A stretch of 64,000 nucleotides of DNA from Thalassolituus sp. UBA674 (GCA_002298335.1 DBNK01000022.1:1-64000); one strand, 5' to 3'. Numbered from the stretch's first letter, positions 8,599 to 18,180 are shown. Notes: generated by a model not told the origin, from the sequence alone. A program made the numbers and translations.

Positions 8599-10401
8599 TT
8601 AAGCGATCTCAACCAGCACTTCCCCTGGCGTCACCCGATCACCTTTGGCCACGTAGATCCCTTTGACGGTACCGGCAATGTTGGCGTGCACCTCGGTTTC
8701 CATTTTCATGGCTTCAGCAATCAGTACCGTCTGACCGGCTTTCACCGTATCGCCTTCTTTCACCAGCACGTCAACGATGTTACCCGGCATGGTGGTGGTG
8801 ACGTGGCCCGGATCAGTGGCACGCTTGCGCCCGGATTTGCCCTCAGCGACAAACTCGTTCAGTGGCTCGAACACGACTTCTTCCGGCATGCCGTCCATCG
8901 ACAGGTAGATTTTGCGCTTGCCGCCGCCGAAATCACCGACACCGGTAACAGCGATTTCATAGGTCTCACCGTGTACATCAATGAGGAATTCGCTGGCCAT
9001 TTTCTGGCTCAGACCGTTACCGCCCGCCGCTTCCGGTGGCAGCAGTTCTTCCGGCTTGAGTGTACCTTCGGCACGCTGCTTGAGGTATTCACGGCCCAGA
9101 TCCGGGAACATGGCAAAGGTCAACACGTCTTCCTCGTTCAGAGCCAGACTGCCGATGTCTTCGCGCAGTTTATTCAGCTCAGGCTTGAGGTTATCCGCCG
9201 GACGGCCATCGTCCACGCTCTCGTTACCAATGGCTTTGCGCAGCAGACTGGCGCTGACAGGCGCAGGAGCAGCACCATAGCCTCCCAGCAGGTAGCGTTT
9301 TACTTCGTTGGTGATGGTTTTGTAACGCTCACCGGCCAGTACGTTATAGACCGCCTGCGTACCGACAATCTGTGACGTCGGAGTGACCAGTGGGGGGAAG
9401 CCAAGGTCTTCACGTACACGCGGAATCTCTGCGAATACGTCGCGGATTTTATCCAGTGCGTTCTGTTCTTTCAGCTGGTTAGCCAGGTTCGACATCATGC
9501 CGCCCGGTACCTGATTGATCTGCACGGACACGTCTTCGCGGGTGAATTCGCTTTCAAACTGGTGGTATTTTTTGCGCACTTCGCGGAAGTAGTCGGCGAT
9601 TTCGCCCAGCAGTTCCAGATCCAGACCGGTGTCGTATTCCGTGCCTTTCAGTGCCGCGACCTGAGCCTCGGTCGCCGGGTGGCTGGTGCCGCTGGCGAAG
9701 GAAGAAATCGCCGTATCAATGCGGTCCGCACCGGCTTCAATGGCCTTCAGCTGACACAGAGGCGCCAGACCGGCAGTGGAGTGGCTGTGCACAACAACCG
9801 GGACGCTGATTTCAGATTTCAGCGCCTTCACCAGATCGTAAGTCGCGTACGGCGTCAGCAGACCAGCCATATCTTTGATGGCAATAGAATCCGCACCCAT
9901 GGCGATCATGTCGTGGGCCTGTTTCACAAAGGCTTCCGGGGTATGAACCGGAGAGGTGGTGTAGCAGATGGTGCCCTGAGCGTGCTTACCGGCTTTCTTC
10001 ACCGCTTTCATCGCGGTTTCCAGATTACGTACGTCGTTAAGGGCGTCGAATACACGGAAGACATCAATGCCGTTCTCGGCAGATTTGGCGACAAACGCCT
10101 CGACTACGTCATCGGCATAATGGCGGTAACCGAGCAGGTTCTGACCACGCAGCAGCATCTGCAGGCGGGTATTCGGCAGTGCCGCACGCAACAGGCGCAG
10201 ACGCTCCCACGGATCTTCTTTGAGGAAGCGTACACAGGCGTCAAAGGTCGCGCCGCCCCAGACTTCCAGTGACCAGTATCCGACCTGATCCAGCTTTTCG
10301 CAGATCGGCAGCATGTCGTCAGTGCGCATACGGGTCGCAATCAGTGACTGGTGCGCATCGCGCAGAATCACATCAGTAACTTCAATCTTTTTGGTGCTCA
10401 T
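8599..10401 (-). CDS. pycB: Pyruvate carboxylase subunit B (carboxyltransferase plus biotin carrier)
   Basis: This 600-residue protein has an N-terminal carboxyltransferase TIM barrel beginning VTDVILRDAHQSL, a conserved linker domain, and a C-terminal biotinyl domain with the biotin-attachment motif EAMKMET about 30 residues from the end. It resembles oxaloacetate decarboxylase alpha (OadA). Pairing with a biotin carboxylase gene (pycA), without membrane decarboxylase beta or gamma subunits, points to two-subunit pyruvate carboxylase, as I recall for Pseudomonas. The role is anaplerotic: pyruvate plus bicarbonate to oxaloacetate. A GGAGA ribosome site precedes the ATG, 21 bp after pycA. Confidence 0.93.
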   Translation of the reverse strand: MSTKKIEVTDVILRDAHQSLIATRMRTDDMLPICEKLDQVGYWSLEVWGGATFDACVRFLKEDPWERLRLLRAALPNTRLQMLLRGQNLLGYRHYADDVVEAFVAKSAENGIDVFRVFDALNDVRNLETAMKAVKKAGKHAQGTICYTTSPVHTPEAFVKQAHDMIAMGADSIAIKDMAGLLTPYATYDLVKALKSEISVPVVVHSHSTAGLAPLCQLKAIEAGADRIDTAISSFASGTSHPATEAQVAALKGTEYDTGLDLELLGEIADYFREVRKKYHQFESEFTREDVSVQINQVPGGMMSNLANQLKEQNALDKIRDVFAEIPRVREDLGFPPLVTPTSQIVGTQAVYNVLAGERYKTITNEVKRYLLGGYGAAPAPVSASLLRKAIGNESVDDGRPADNLKPELNKLREDIGSLALNEEDVLTFAMFPDLGREYLKQRAEGTLKPEELLPPEAAGGNGLSQKMASEFLIDVHGETYEIAVTGVGDFGGGKRKIYLSMDGMPEEVVFEPLNEFVAEGKSGRKRATDPGHVTTTMPGNIVDVLVKEGDTVKAGQTVLIAEAMKMETEVHANIAGTVKGIYVAKGDRVTPGEVLVEIA

Positions 10402-10422
10402 AAACAGTCTCCAGAATTCGGT

Positions 10423-11838
10423 TTACCAGCCAGCATGGGCGGCGATGGCGGACGCAAGGGCCAGGGCAATTTCGGCCGGCTGACGTTTTTCGGAGTAATT
10501 CAGCAGCTCCGGATGCTCAGGGACAAAACTGGTGTTGAAATCGTGACGGCGGAAATCCGGGTGATCCAGAATCTGCTTGTAGTAGTTGGCCGTCGTCTTG
10601 ATACCGTGCAGACGCATGTCATCGAGGGCGCGGATGCCGCGGGCGATCACTTCATCCCAGGTCAGGGCCCAGACCACCAGCTTCAGACACATGGAGTCGT
10701 AATACGGCGGAATTTCATAACCCGTGTAGATGGCAGTATCGACACGTACGCCCGGACCGCCCGGCGCGTAATAATGCGAAATACGGCCAAAGCTCGGCAG
10801 GAAGTCGTTTTTCGGGTCTTCCGCGTTGATGCGGAACTGCAGGGCATAGCCACGGTACTGGATGTCTTCCTGACGGTAGCTCAGCTCCAGACCGGAAGCG
10901 ATGCGCAGCTGCTCACGCACAATATCAACGCCGGTGATGGCTTCGGTGATGGTGTGCTCAACCTGCACCCGGGTGTTCATCTCCATGAAGTACACTTCAT
11001 TGCCGGTGAGCAGGAATTCCACCGTACCGGCGTTAACGTAGTCCACGGCTTCGGCCGCCTTCACTGCCAGACCACCGATGTACTGACGCTGTTCCGGTGT
11101 CAGCTGCGGGCTCGGTGCAATCTCAATCAGTTTCTGGTTACGACGCTGGATTGAGCAGTCACGCTCAAACAGGTGCACCACATTGCCATGACGGTCAGCG
11201 AGGATCTGCACCTCGATATGGCGTGGATTCACAATGCATTTTTCAAGGAAGACATCGGCAGAACCGAAAGCCTTGGTCGCTTCGGAAATCACCCGTGGGT
11301 ACTGCTGCTTCAGATCTTCCGGCGAGTCACAACGACGGATACCGCGACCACCGCCACCAGAAGTCGCCTTCAGCATCACTGGGTAACCGATTTCACCCGC
11401 AAGCTGCAGGGCTTCATCCAGATCGGCGAGGTTGCCATCGGAACCTGGCGTTACCGGTACTCCGGCAGCACGCATGGAGTCACGGGCCTGAGTCTTGTCA
11501 CCCATGCCGTGAATCACCTCGGATTTCGGCCCGATAAAGGTCACGCCTTTCTCTTCACACAAACGGGCGAAGGTGGCGTTCTCAGACAGGAAACCGTAGC
11601 CCGGGTGAATGGCGTCACAGCCCGTTTCCAGCGCCAGGTTAACGATGCGCGCCGGGTCAAGATAACCGGCCAGCGGGTCTTCACCCAACGAATAGGCTTC
11701 GTCGGCACGCTTCACATGCAGACCATAACGGTCGGGTTCGGTGTAAATCGCCACCGAGCGGATGCCCATTTCGGCACAGGCCCGCACGATACGTACGGCA
11801 ATCTCACCCCGGTTAGCAATCAGAACTTTTTTCAGCAT
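10423..11838 (-). CDS. pycA: Pyruvate carboxylase subunit A (biotin carboxylase)
   Basis: This 471-residue ATP-grasp biotin carboxylase carboxylates the biotin on PycB using ATP and bicarbonate. It shows the start LIANRGEIAVRIVRA, the glycine-rich ATP loop KATSGGGGRGIR, and MEMNTRVQVEHTITE. It resembles AccC, but the pycB partner and the divergent LysR gene favour the pyruvate carboxylase role; a separate accC is expected elsewhere. AAAGGAGG lies at good distance before the ATG. It is the first gene of the pycAB operon. Confidence 0.93.
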   Translation of the reverse strand: MLKKVLIANRGEIAVRIVRACAEMGIRSVAIYTEPDRYGLHVKRADEAYSLGEDPLAGYLDPARIVNLALETGCDAIHPGYGFLSENATFARLCEEKGVTFIGPKSEVIHGMGDKTQARDSMRAAGVPVTPGSDGNLADLDEALQLAGEIGYPVMLKATSGGGGRGIRRCDSPEDLKQQYPRVISEATKAFGSADVFLEKCIVNPRHIEVQILADRHGNVVHLFERDCSIQRRNQKLIEIAPSPQLTPEQRQYIGGLAVKAAEAVDYVNAGTVEFLLTGNEVYFMEMNTRVQVEHTITEAITGVDIVREQLRIASGLELSYRQEDIQYRGYALQFRINAEDPKNDFLPSFGRISHYYAPGGPGVRVDTAIYTGYEIPPYYDSMCLKLVVWALTWDEVIARGIRALDDMRLHGIKTTANYYKQILDHPDFRRHDFNTSFVPEHPELLNYSEKRQPAEIALALASAIAAHAGW

Positions 11839-11943
11839 GAATCCTCCTTTCCACAGTCCCGTACCTCATCAGCAGGCAGAGTTGAGTGGCATTCCTTTAT
11901 CCTAGTGACCATCTAACAAAAGCTGAAATTGATATTTCCTAGA

Positions 11944-11971
11944 TTATCTATAATGTATTACTTATAGATAA
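11944..11971. promoter_or_regulatory. Perfect dyad in the pycA/LysR divergent region
   Basis: TTATCTATAA and TTATAGATAA form a perfect 10 bp inverted repeat around an 8 bp spacer, 20 bp before the LysR start codon. It is the most likely operator for autoregulation and for control of pycAB. The target is inferred from position alone. Confidence 0.65.
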
Positions 11972-11990
11972 CACAATCAGCCTGCTTCAC

Positions 11991-12962
11991 ATGCCTTTAT
12001 CTGCTCAAAAACTCATCAGTCGTCTGACCCTGCGCCAGTTGCAGGTGTTCCGCGCCGTCTACGAACAGGAAAGTTATAGCAAAGCCGGCGAGTTACTGGG
12101 GCTTACTCAGCCAGCAGTGAGCAGTCAGATACGACAGCTGGAGCAGACACTGAACCAGCCTCTGTTTGAATACGTCGGCCGGCGTCTGTTCACCACGGCG
12201 GCGGCTGAACGTCTGGCCAGTACGGTGAACGTCCTGTTTACCGAGCTGCATGAACTGCAGACCGACCTTGATTCACTCAGTGGTAATGTCTCCGGCGAAC
12301 TGCGGCTGGTCGCGGTGAATACCGCTCAGTACGTCGTTCCCTATATGCTGCGCGCCTTCCTGAACCTTTACCCTCAGGTACATGTGAGTGTGCGGGTCAT
12401 GAACCGTGCCGCAGCGATTCAGTGTCTGAACGAGAACAGCGATGACCTGGTGATCATGGGACTGGTGCCAACACAGAAGCCGCTCACCTCGCTGCCGTTT
12501 CTGGATAACGAACTGGTGCCCGTGGTTGCGGATGGTCACCCGCTGCTGGAGCAGATAAACGTACCGCCACAGGCATTCCTGGATGCCGGGCTGCTGGTAC
12601 GTGAGCCCGGTTCCGGCAGCCGTCTGGCTCTGGAAAACCATTGCCAGCAGAACCGTCTGCTGCTGCGTCCGGCGATGGAAATCGGCTCCAACGACGCCAT
12701 CAAGCATGCGGTACTGGCCGGGCTGGGGGTCGCTGTTCTGCCACGCCTGAGTATTCTGCCGGAACTGCAGCTGGGCAGCCTGAAGGTGCTGGAGATCCCC
12801 GGCTTTCCGTTGCGCCGCAGCTGGTGTGTGGTCTATCCGCAGGGTAAGCATCCGACCCCCGCCATGCGTGCCTTCACCGAATACGTACAACAGAATATCC
12901 GCCACTTTGAGCAGTATTTTCTTAACCGTTGTCAGATCGGGCGGCCGGATCAGATGATCTGA
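11991..12962 (+). CDS. LysR-type regulator divergent from pycAB (PycR-like)
   Basis: This 323-residue LysR-family protein has a winged helix at about residues 12-70 (LTLRQLQVFRAVYEQESYSK, then LTQPAVSSQIRQLE) and an effector domain from about residue 95. It resembles CbbR-type regulators. Its place matches the LysR gene beside pycA in Pseudomonas, described there as PycR. Target and effector here are inferred. It lies 152 bp from pycA with a perfect dyad between. No strong ribosome site is visible before the ATG. Confidence 0.85.
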   Translation: MPLSAQKLISRLTLRQLQVFRAVYEQESYSKAGELLGLTQPAVSSQIRQLEQTLNQPLFEYVGRRLFTTAAAERLASTVNVLFTELHELQTDLDSLSGNVSGELRLVAVNTAQYVVPYMLRAFLNLYPQVHVSVRVMNRAAAIQCLNENSDDLVIMGLVPTQKPLTSLPFLDNELVPVVADGHPLLEQINVPPQAFLDAGLLVREPGSGSRLALENHCQQNRLLLRPAMEIGSNDAIKHAVLAGLGVAVLPRLSILPELQLGSLKVLEIPGFPLRRSWCVVYPQGKHPTPAMRAFTEYVQQNIRHFEQYFLNRCQIGRPDQMI

Positions 12963-13138
12963 GGCGGCGGTACCTGCTCCGGTTTATGTGCCGCGCCGCA
13001 CGCATCCGTACCGATGGTTAGAAGGCTGTCTGGCCCGCAGGAACCATACAGGTATAATTCCGTCGTACTTTGCGTCTTTACATAAAAGCGAAGTCTTTTT
13101 TTGCCTTTCAAAGTATCCCAACACACTAAGGAATCATC

Positions 13139-13486
13139 ATGAAGAACACTGCTCTGATTGCCACCACTCTGCTCTCCGCCGCCCTGCTGACCGCCTGCAG
13201 CGACGACGCCAAAGAAGAACACAGCGAACTGTTCAAAGCCTATTCACAGGCCCGTGTTCAGACGCAGGAAGCTCTGAAAGAGACTCAGGAAGCACTCGAC
13301 GCGATGGAAAGCCTGCAGAAGAGCGAAAAAGCGCTGGAGAAGGTTCTGGAAAAGCTGGACGCCTCTCTGGAAACACTGGACGACAAGAAAACCCTGGCTT
13401 CCGAAATGGCAGCCAAAGAACTGCGTGAAGCCGCTGAAAAGCTGGAAGAAAAAGCCAAAGCAGCAAAAGAAACCGTTGCTGAGTAA
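13139..13486 (+). CDS. Small alpha-helical lipoprotein
   Basis: This is a 115-residue protein of unknown function. A lipoprotein signal (LLTAC, lipidated Cys20) is followed by an Asp at +3 and a charged, Ala/Glu/Lys-rich region of about 90 residues with no Pro or Gly, which should form a long helix or coiled coil. The overall layout recalls small structural lipoproteins such as Lpp, but I see no specific homology. AAGGA lies well placed before the ATG. It is monocistronic between the LysR gene and dapC. Confidence 0.8.
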   Translation: MKNTALIATTLLSAALLTACSDDAKEEHSELFKAYSQARVQTQEALKETQEALDAMESLQKSEKALEKVLEKLDASLETLDDKKTLASEMAAKELREAAEKLEEKAKAAKETVAE

Positions 13487-13637
13487 GTGCTTTACCGGGC
13501 AGGTCCGTCGTGACCTGCCTGCCCTGATCCCCGCCCACGCTGCTCTGCCGTCCTGACATCCCGCACAAACCCGTTATAATGCGCACTTTTGCGCCTCGCC
13601 AGATGGCAGGTTGCGTCACGGACACAGCGGACCGACT

Positions 13638-14831
13638 ATGAACCCCGACCTCAGCAAACTGCAGCCCTACCCGTTTGAGAAACTCGCTGACCTGAAGCGG
13701 GGAATCACGCCACCGGCTGAGCTGGAACACATCGCCCTGTCCATCGGCGAGCCCAAGCATCCGGCGCCGGAATTCGTCATGGATGTTCTGCGTGCCGAAC
13801 TGCCGCGCGTGGAGAACTACCCGACGACTAAGGGTCTGCCTGAACTGAGCGGTGCCATTGCCAGCTGGCTGGAGCGCCGCTTCCGTCTGCCAGCGGTAGA
13901 CCCGGTTGCGCAGGTTATTCCTGTGAACGGAACCCGCGAAGCCATCTTTGCCTTTACTCAGGCCGCCGTCAGCCGCAGCGAATACCGGCCTCTGGTCATC
14001 AGCCCGAATCCCTTCTATCAGATCTACGAAGGCGCCGCCTATCTGTCCGGCGCTGAGCCTTACTTCCTGCCCTGCCTGGAAGAGAATGGTTTCAATCCGG
14101 ATTACAGCCAGGTACCCACTGAAATCTGGGCACGCTGCCAGCTGCTGTTTGTCTGTACCCCCGGCAACCCGACCGGCTCCACCCTGAAGCTGGAGGATTT
14201 CCGCCAGCTGCTGGATCTTGCCGATGAGCACGATTTTATTCTCGCCAGCGACGAGTGTTATTCCGAAATTTACGTCGAAGGTAAAGAGCAACCCATGGGA
14301 CTGCTGGAAGCCTGCGCCCTGCTGGGCCGTAACGATTTCAGACGCTGTGTAGTGTTCCATTCACTGTCGAAGCGTTCCAACCTGCCCGGCCTGCGTTCCG
14401 GATTTATCGCCGGTGATGCCGACCTGCTGAAACCCTTCCTGCTGTACCGTACTTACCACGGCTGTGCCATGCCGGTGCATACCCAGCTGGCCAGCATCGC
14501 CGCCTGGAACGACGAACAGCACGTCGCTGCTAACCGCGAACAGTACACACAGAAATTCCGCTCGGTGCTGGAAATCCTCAGTCCGGTGCTGGATGTAAAA
14601 CAAAGTGACGCGAGTTTTTATCTGTGGCCAAAAACACCGGTAAACGAAGAAAGCTTTGCCCGTGAACTGTTCGCACAGCAGAACGTCACGGTACTGCCCG
14701 GTTCGTATTTATCGCGCACCGTTAATGGCTTCAACCCCGGAGCTGACCGCATCCGTATGGCGCTGGTCGCCAGTGTGGAAGAATGTACCGCAGCGGCACT
14801 GCGTATCCGTGCCCTGATTGAGTCACTGTAA
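13638..14831 (+). CDS. dapC: Succinyldiaminopimelate transaminase
   Basis: This PLP-dependent class I aminotransferase of 397 residues converts N-succinyl-2-amino-6-ketopimelate to succinyl-LL-diaminopimelate in lysine and peptidoglycan synthesis. It begins MNPDLSKLQPYPFEKL, typical of proteobacterial DapC, and carries the PLP lysine in HSLSKRSNLPGLRSGF. I use the ATG at 13638 rather than an in-frame TTG at 13611, since the family begins here. The sufE-like gene follows 14 bp later with its own strong ribosome site, so the two are probably cotranscribed. Confidence 0.92.
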   Translation: MNPDLSKLQPYPFEKLADLKRGITPPAELEHIALSIGEPKHPAPEFVMDVLRAELPRVENYPTTKGLPELSGAIASWLERRFRLPAVDPVAQVIPVNGTREAIFAFTQAAVSRSEYRPLVISPNPFYQIYEGAAYLSGAEPYFLPCLEENGFNPDYSQVPTEIWARCQLLFVCTPGNPTGSTLKLEDFRQLLDLADEHDFILASDECYSEIYVEGKEQPMGLLEACALLGRNDFRRCVVFHSLSKRSNLPGLRSGFIAGDADLLKPFLLYRTYHGCAMPVHTQLASIAAWNDEQHVAANREQYTQKFRSVLEILSPVLDVKQSDASFYLWPKTPVNEESFARELFAQQNVTVLPGSYLSRTVNGFNPGADRIRMALVASVEECTAAALRIRALIESL

Positions 14832-14845
14832 ACGGAGGAAACCCT

Positions 14846-15280
14846 ATGTCCGTTCAGACAAACCCGTTTGGCGACAGCATCACCAGCGAAGACATCGTCG
14901 ATACCCTGAGTTTTTTTGACGACTGGGAAGAACGCTACAAATACATTATTGATCTCGGCAAGGAACTACCCGCCATGCCGGACAATAAAAAAAATGAGCA
15001 TTTTCTGCTGCGTGGCTGCCAGTCACAGGTGTGGATTGACCACGAAGAAAGCGACGGCAAACTGCTGTTTGAAGCCGACTCAGATGCGCACATAGTGCGT
15101 GGCTTGCTGGGTATGGTTCTGGCCGCCTACAACCGCAAAACACCGGCCGAAATTCTTGCGTTCGATATCGAGGATTATTTTAAACAGGTCGATCTGGTGA
15201 AGCACCTGAGCCCGACCCGGGGCAACGGCCTGCGCGCCATGGTGAAGAAAATTCAGGACACCGCTTCGGCAATGGGATAA
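14846..15280 (+). CDS. SufE/CsdE-family sulfur acceptor
   Basis: This 144-residue protein of the SufE family takes persulfide sulfur from a cysteine desulfurase (SufS or CsdA) for Fe-S cluster or other sulfur transfer. The active cysteine is in RGCQSQVW (Cys58). No desulfurase gene is adjacent, so whether it acts with SufS or CsdA cannot be told. A GGAGG site precedes the ATG, and it ends the dapC transcript at a shared terminator. Confidence 0.9.
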   Translation: MSVQTNPFGDSITSEDIVDTLSFFDDWEERYKYIIDLGKELPAMPDNKKNEHFLLRGCQSQVWIDHEESDGKLLFEADSDAHIVRGLLGMVLAAYNRKTPAEILAFDIEDYFKQVDLVKHLSPTRGNGLRAMVKKIQDTASAMG

Positions 15281-15304
15281 GCCTTGAAGGCCATGTTCCA
15301 GTCA

Positions 15305-15338
15305 TAAAAAACGGCAGAATATTCTGCCGTTTTTTTAT
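15305..15338. terminator. Bidirectional terminator between sufE-like and cynS
   Basis: ACGGCAGAAT-ATTCTGCCGT is a perfect palindrome flanked by A and T runs. It can end transcription of both converging genes. Confidence 0.93.
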
Positions 15339-15352
15339 TCCTGAGAACGGAA

Positions 15353-15793
15353 TTACCAGCTTTTATAAGGCAGGAATTTACCGTTCAGCGTCAGCAGCAC
15401 ACGGTCGCCTTTCGGGTCTTCGATTTTGTCGACTTCCATAGAGAAATCGATGGCACTCATGATGCCGTCACCGAACTTTTCCTGAATGACTTCTTTCAGG
15501 GTCTCACCGTACACGCCGACGATTTCGTACAGGCGGTAGATCAGAGGATCGGTCGGTACTGCCTGATCCCAGATTTTGGTCGGGAAGGCTTTCAGTGCAT
15601 CAGCCACTTCAGACGACAGACCCAGATATTCAGCAATGGCAGCGGCCTTTTCCGGCGGTGCACTGTTCATACCCAGGCAGGCCGACGTGAGCCAGACCGG
15701 GGACATACCGAGATCGGTCCCCATCTTTTCCCAGGTCAGGCCTTTTTCAACTTTAGCCGTGACGATCGCATCAGTCATGCTCAGCTTATCCAT
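15353..15793 (-). CDS. cynS: Cyanase (cyanate hydratase)
   Basis: Cyanase converts cyanate and bicarbonate to ammonia and carbon dioxide. The 146-residue protein has the N-terminal helical domain and the conserved catalytic part: Arg and Glu in YRLYEIVGVYG and Ser in KFGDGIMSAIDF. I start at the ATG at 15793, which has GGAG upstream; the longer frame adds 28 unlike residues. No cyanate transporter, cynT or cynR is adjacent. The carbonic anhydrase at 7.7 kb could supply bicarbonate but is not in the same transcript. Confidence 0.93.
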   Translation of the reverse strand: MDKLSMTDAIVTAKVEKGLTWEKMGTDLGMSPVWLTSACLGMNSAPPEKAAAIAEYLGLSSEVADALKAFPTKIWDQAVPTDPLIYRLYEIVGVYGETLKEVIQEKFGDGIMSAIDFSMEVDKIEDPKGDRVLLTLNGKFLPYKSW

Positions 15794-15902
15794 ACAGAAT
15801 CTCCGGTTATTACTGGTAAATAAAACACCAGTTATAGATATCAGCCGGAGATGCACTGCACAAGCGTTCTGGTCCACTCTGTCAGGTCATCAACCAACAG
15901 GC

Positions 15903-16364
15903 TTACAGCCAGCGACGCACCTGATGGGTATAGGCGAGGTATTTATCACCGAACTGACGGGCCATGACGCGCTCTTCCGGAATAATCTGAAAGCGGGTGA
16001 TGTAAATCATGAAAAGCACAATCACAGCGGCCGATTCCAGCACCTGCAGATAAATCGCCCATGCCCCCAGCCAGACCGCAAGGCCTGAGTACATAGGGTT
16101 ACGGCTGATGCGGTAAAAGCCACTGGTGATCAGAGCCGTTGCCTTCTCCACCCGGATCGGGTTGATGGTCGTACGTTCTTTCAGAAACTCCATAATGCTG
16201 CTGAAATCGAGCAGCACACCCAGAGCAATCAGGCCCCACATCGCCCAGAGCGCATACGGCTGAGGCAGGTGTACCGGTTCAAAGTACTGAGCAACCAGCC
16301 ACATCAGGCCGGCACACAGGGCAAACACCACGGGCGGTGGAATCAGGCATTCAAGTTTACGCAT
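15903..16364 (-). CDS. Isoprenylcysteine carboxyl methyltransferase-family membrane protein
   Basis: This 153-residue membrane protein of the ICMT/PEMT-like methyltransferase family has four hydrophobic segments. The motif SGFYRISRNPMYSGL and the late EERVMARQFGDKYLAY match the S-adenosylmethionine-binding C-terminal half of the family. The substrate in bacteria is unknown. I prefer the ATG at 16364; an in-frame GTG at 16379 would add five residues. It probably has its own transcript. Confidence 0.82.
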   Translation of the reverse strand: MRKLECLIPPPVVFALCAGLMWLVAQYFEPVHLPQPYALWAMWGLIALGVLLDFSSIMEFLKERTTINPIRVEKATALITSGFYRISRNPMYSGLAVWLGAWAIYLQVLESAAVIVLFMIYITRFQIIPEERVMARQFGDKYLAYTHQVRRWL

Positions 16365-16842
16365 CTGGGGTTCTCTCACGTCTCACATTCGCTGTGCTGC
16401 CGGCACAGTACGGTCTCGGCATCCGCCCAGTGGGTGACTGTCAGCAGGATTACAATGCTGTTTCCATCAGGCTCAGCTGGAGTATAGATAGGGTCGCTAG
16501 AAGACACTGCCAGCCAGTGGCAGATATAACACTCAGTTACACAATCACTGAGGTGCAGCGACATTGAGCAACAGTTGCAGGCAGCAATGACAGGCCAGGG
16601 AGTTACGGCAGCACCGGGAACGTCAGTTGAATTTAAACAGACAGGCTTAAACAGAAGCGTTTAAAAAGCACTCTGACCCGCGCCCGCTTCAGGGGGAATC
16701 AGAAACCACCGGGCTCTCAGGAGGGAGAGACTGAGGGGTCAGAGCGATGAGTTCATAATGACAGTCGCAGCCCCGGGTGAATACCATCAGGCGGTCAGGA
16801 AGTGCAGGGAAACCCGCAAGAAGTGCAAAGCAAAGTCAGGAC
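16365..16842. other. Intergenic region without a supported gene
   Basis: No convincing coding region is seen in these ~480 bp. CTCTGACCC (from 16671) and GGGTCAGAG (near 16737-16745) could pair across ~55 nt. The tag GGGGTCAGA recurs at about 18058, and GGGTCAGATAA near 24663. Such tags often sit beside REP-associated transposases, but none is present here. Confidence 0.4.
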
Positions 16843-16876
16843 GAAAAAAAACCGCGGACGGGCCACGGTTTTTTCA
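16843..16876 (-). terminator. Terminator downstream of fba
   Basis: AAAAAACCG and CGGTTTTTT arms flank a short GC-rich loop, starting 16 bp beyond the fba stop. Read on the minus strand it is a hairpin followed by a run of T. Confidence 0.8.
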
Positions 16877-16891
16877 GGAAGCAAAAGCCGC

Positions 16892-17956
16892 TTACGCGAT
16901 TTTCGGGTCCAAAGCACCTTTCTGGTACTGCACAAACATATCGTCCAGAGACATCGCTTTGATCTTGGACGCATTACCGGCGGTACCGAACGCTTCGTAA
17001 CGGGCGATACAGATATCGCTCATCGCTTTCACGGTTTCTTTCAGGTATTTGCGTGGATCAAATTCCGACGGGTTGGCGGCCATGAAGCGACGGATCGCAC
17101 CGGTGGATGCCAGGCGCAGGTCAGTATCGATATTCACTTTGCGCACACCGTACTTGATGCCTTCTACGATCTGCTCAACCGGCACACCGTAAGTCTCAGG
17201 GATTTCACCACCGAATTCGTTGATGATCGCCAGCCACTCCTGCGGAACAGAAGAAGAACCGTGCATCACCAGATGAGTATCCGGAATGCGCTTGTGGATC
17301 TCTTTGATGCGGTCGATGGCCAGAATGTCGCCTGTCGGTGGACGGGTGAACTTGTAGGCACCGTGGGACGTACCACAGGCAATCGCCAGAGCATCAACAC
17401 CGGTCTTCTTAACAAAGTCAGCGGCTTCTTCCGGATCGGTCAGCATCTGGTCGTGAGACAGGATGCCTTCAGCACCGATACCGTCTTCTTCACCGGCCTG
17501 ACCGGTTTCCAGAGAACCCAGACAACCCAGCTCACCTTCCACAGACACACCACAGGCGTGCGCCATTTCAACAGTACGTCTGGTCACGTCAACGTTGTAT
17601 TCGTAGGTGGTCGGGGTTTTGCCGTCTTCACCCAGAGAACCGTCCATCATTACTGAGCTGAAGCCCAGCTGGATGGAACGCTGACACACAGACGGTGAGG
17701 TACCGTGATCCTGGTGCATACACACAGGAATGTGCGGGAATTCTTCAATCGCGGCCAGAATCAGGTGACGCAGGAACGGCGCACCGGCGTATTTACGCGC
17801 ACCGGCAGAGGCCTGAACAATCACCGGTGAATCGGTTTTGTCAGCCGCTTCCATGATGGCGCGCATCTGTTCGAGGTTGTTCACGTTGAATGCAGGAACG
17901 CCGTAGCCGAACTCGGCGGCGTGATCCAGCATCTGACGCATGCTGATTAGTGCCAT
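16892..17956 (-). CDS. fba: Class II fructose-bisphosphate aldolase
   Basis: This zinc-dependent aldolase interconverts fructose 1,6-bisphosphate with glyceraldehyde 3-phosphate and dihydroxyacetone phosphate. At 354 residues it has the length and sequence of the class IIB (CbbA/FbaA) type. Metal and substrate motifs include MHQDHGTS, GELGCLG, MHGSSSVP and VRKVNIDTDLR. It should belong with pgk and epd, on the same strand, but two unrelated genes and a small lipoprotein gene now lie between it and pgk, so it likely needs its own promoter. Confidence 0.95.
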   Translation of the reverse strand: MALISMRQMLDHAAEFGYGVPAFNVNNLEQMRAIMEAADKTDSPVIVQASAGARKYAGAPFLRHLILAAIEEFPHIPVCMHQDHGTSPSVCQRSIQLGFSSVMMDGSLGEDGKTPTTYEYNVDVTRRTVEMAHACGVSVEGELGCLGSLETGQAGEEDGIGAEGILSHDQMLTDPEEAADFVKKTGVDALAIACGTSHGAYKFTRPPTGDILAIDRIKEIHKRIPDTHLVMHGSSSVPQEWLAIINEFGGEIPETYGVPVEQIVEGIKYGVRKVNIDTDLRLASTGAIRRFMAANPSEFDPRKYLKETVKAMSDICIARYEAFGTAGNASKIKAMSLDDMFVQYQKGALDPKIA

Positions 17957-18180
17957 AGTAAAACCCTTAACCGGTTAGAAGTCTGGAACATATTCTAGCG
18001 GCTATAGGAAGGGATAGAAACCTCAGGGCAGTAATGTCGGTGGGCAAGGAGGACAGAGGGGTCAGATGCCAGGGTCGCAGTGGTAGATGGGCTTAGACAA
18101 TGTTATCAGAAAGACATCTTCTTGGTTAAGACTTGCCGGGGTCCAGCGGCGAGTCATACCGTCTTCCTTGTTATGTATTT

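Noticed and set aside
16671..18066. GGGGTCAGA tags as evidence of an insertion sequence
   Set aside because: No transposase, terminal repeats or target duplication is seen; the tags alone are too short.
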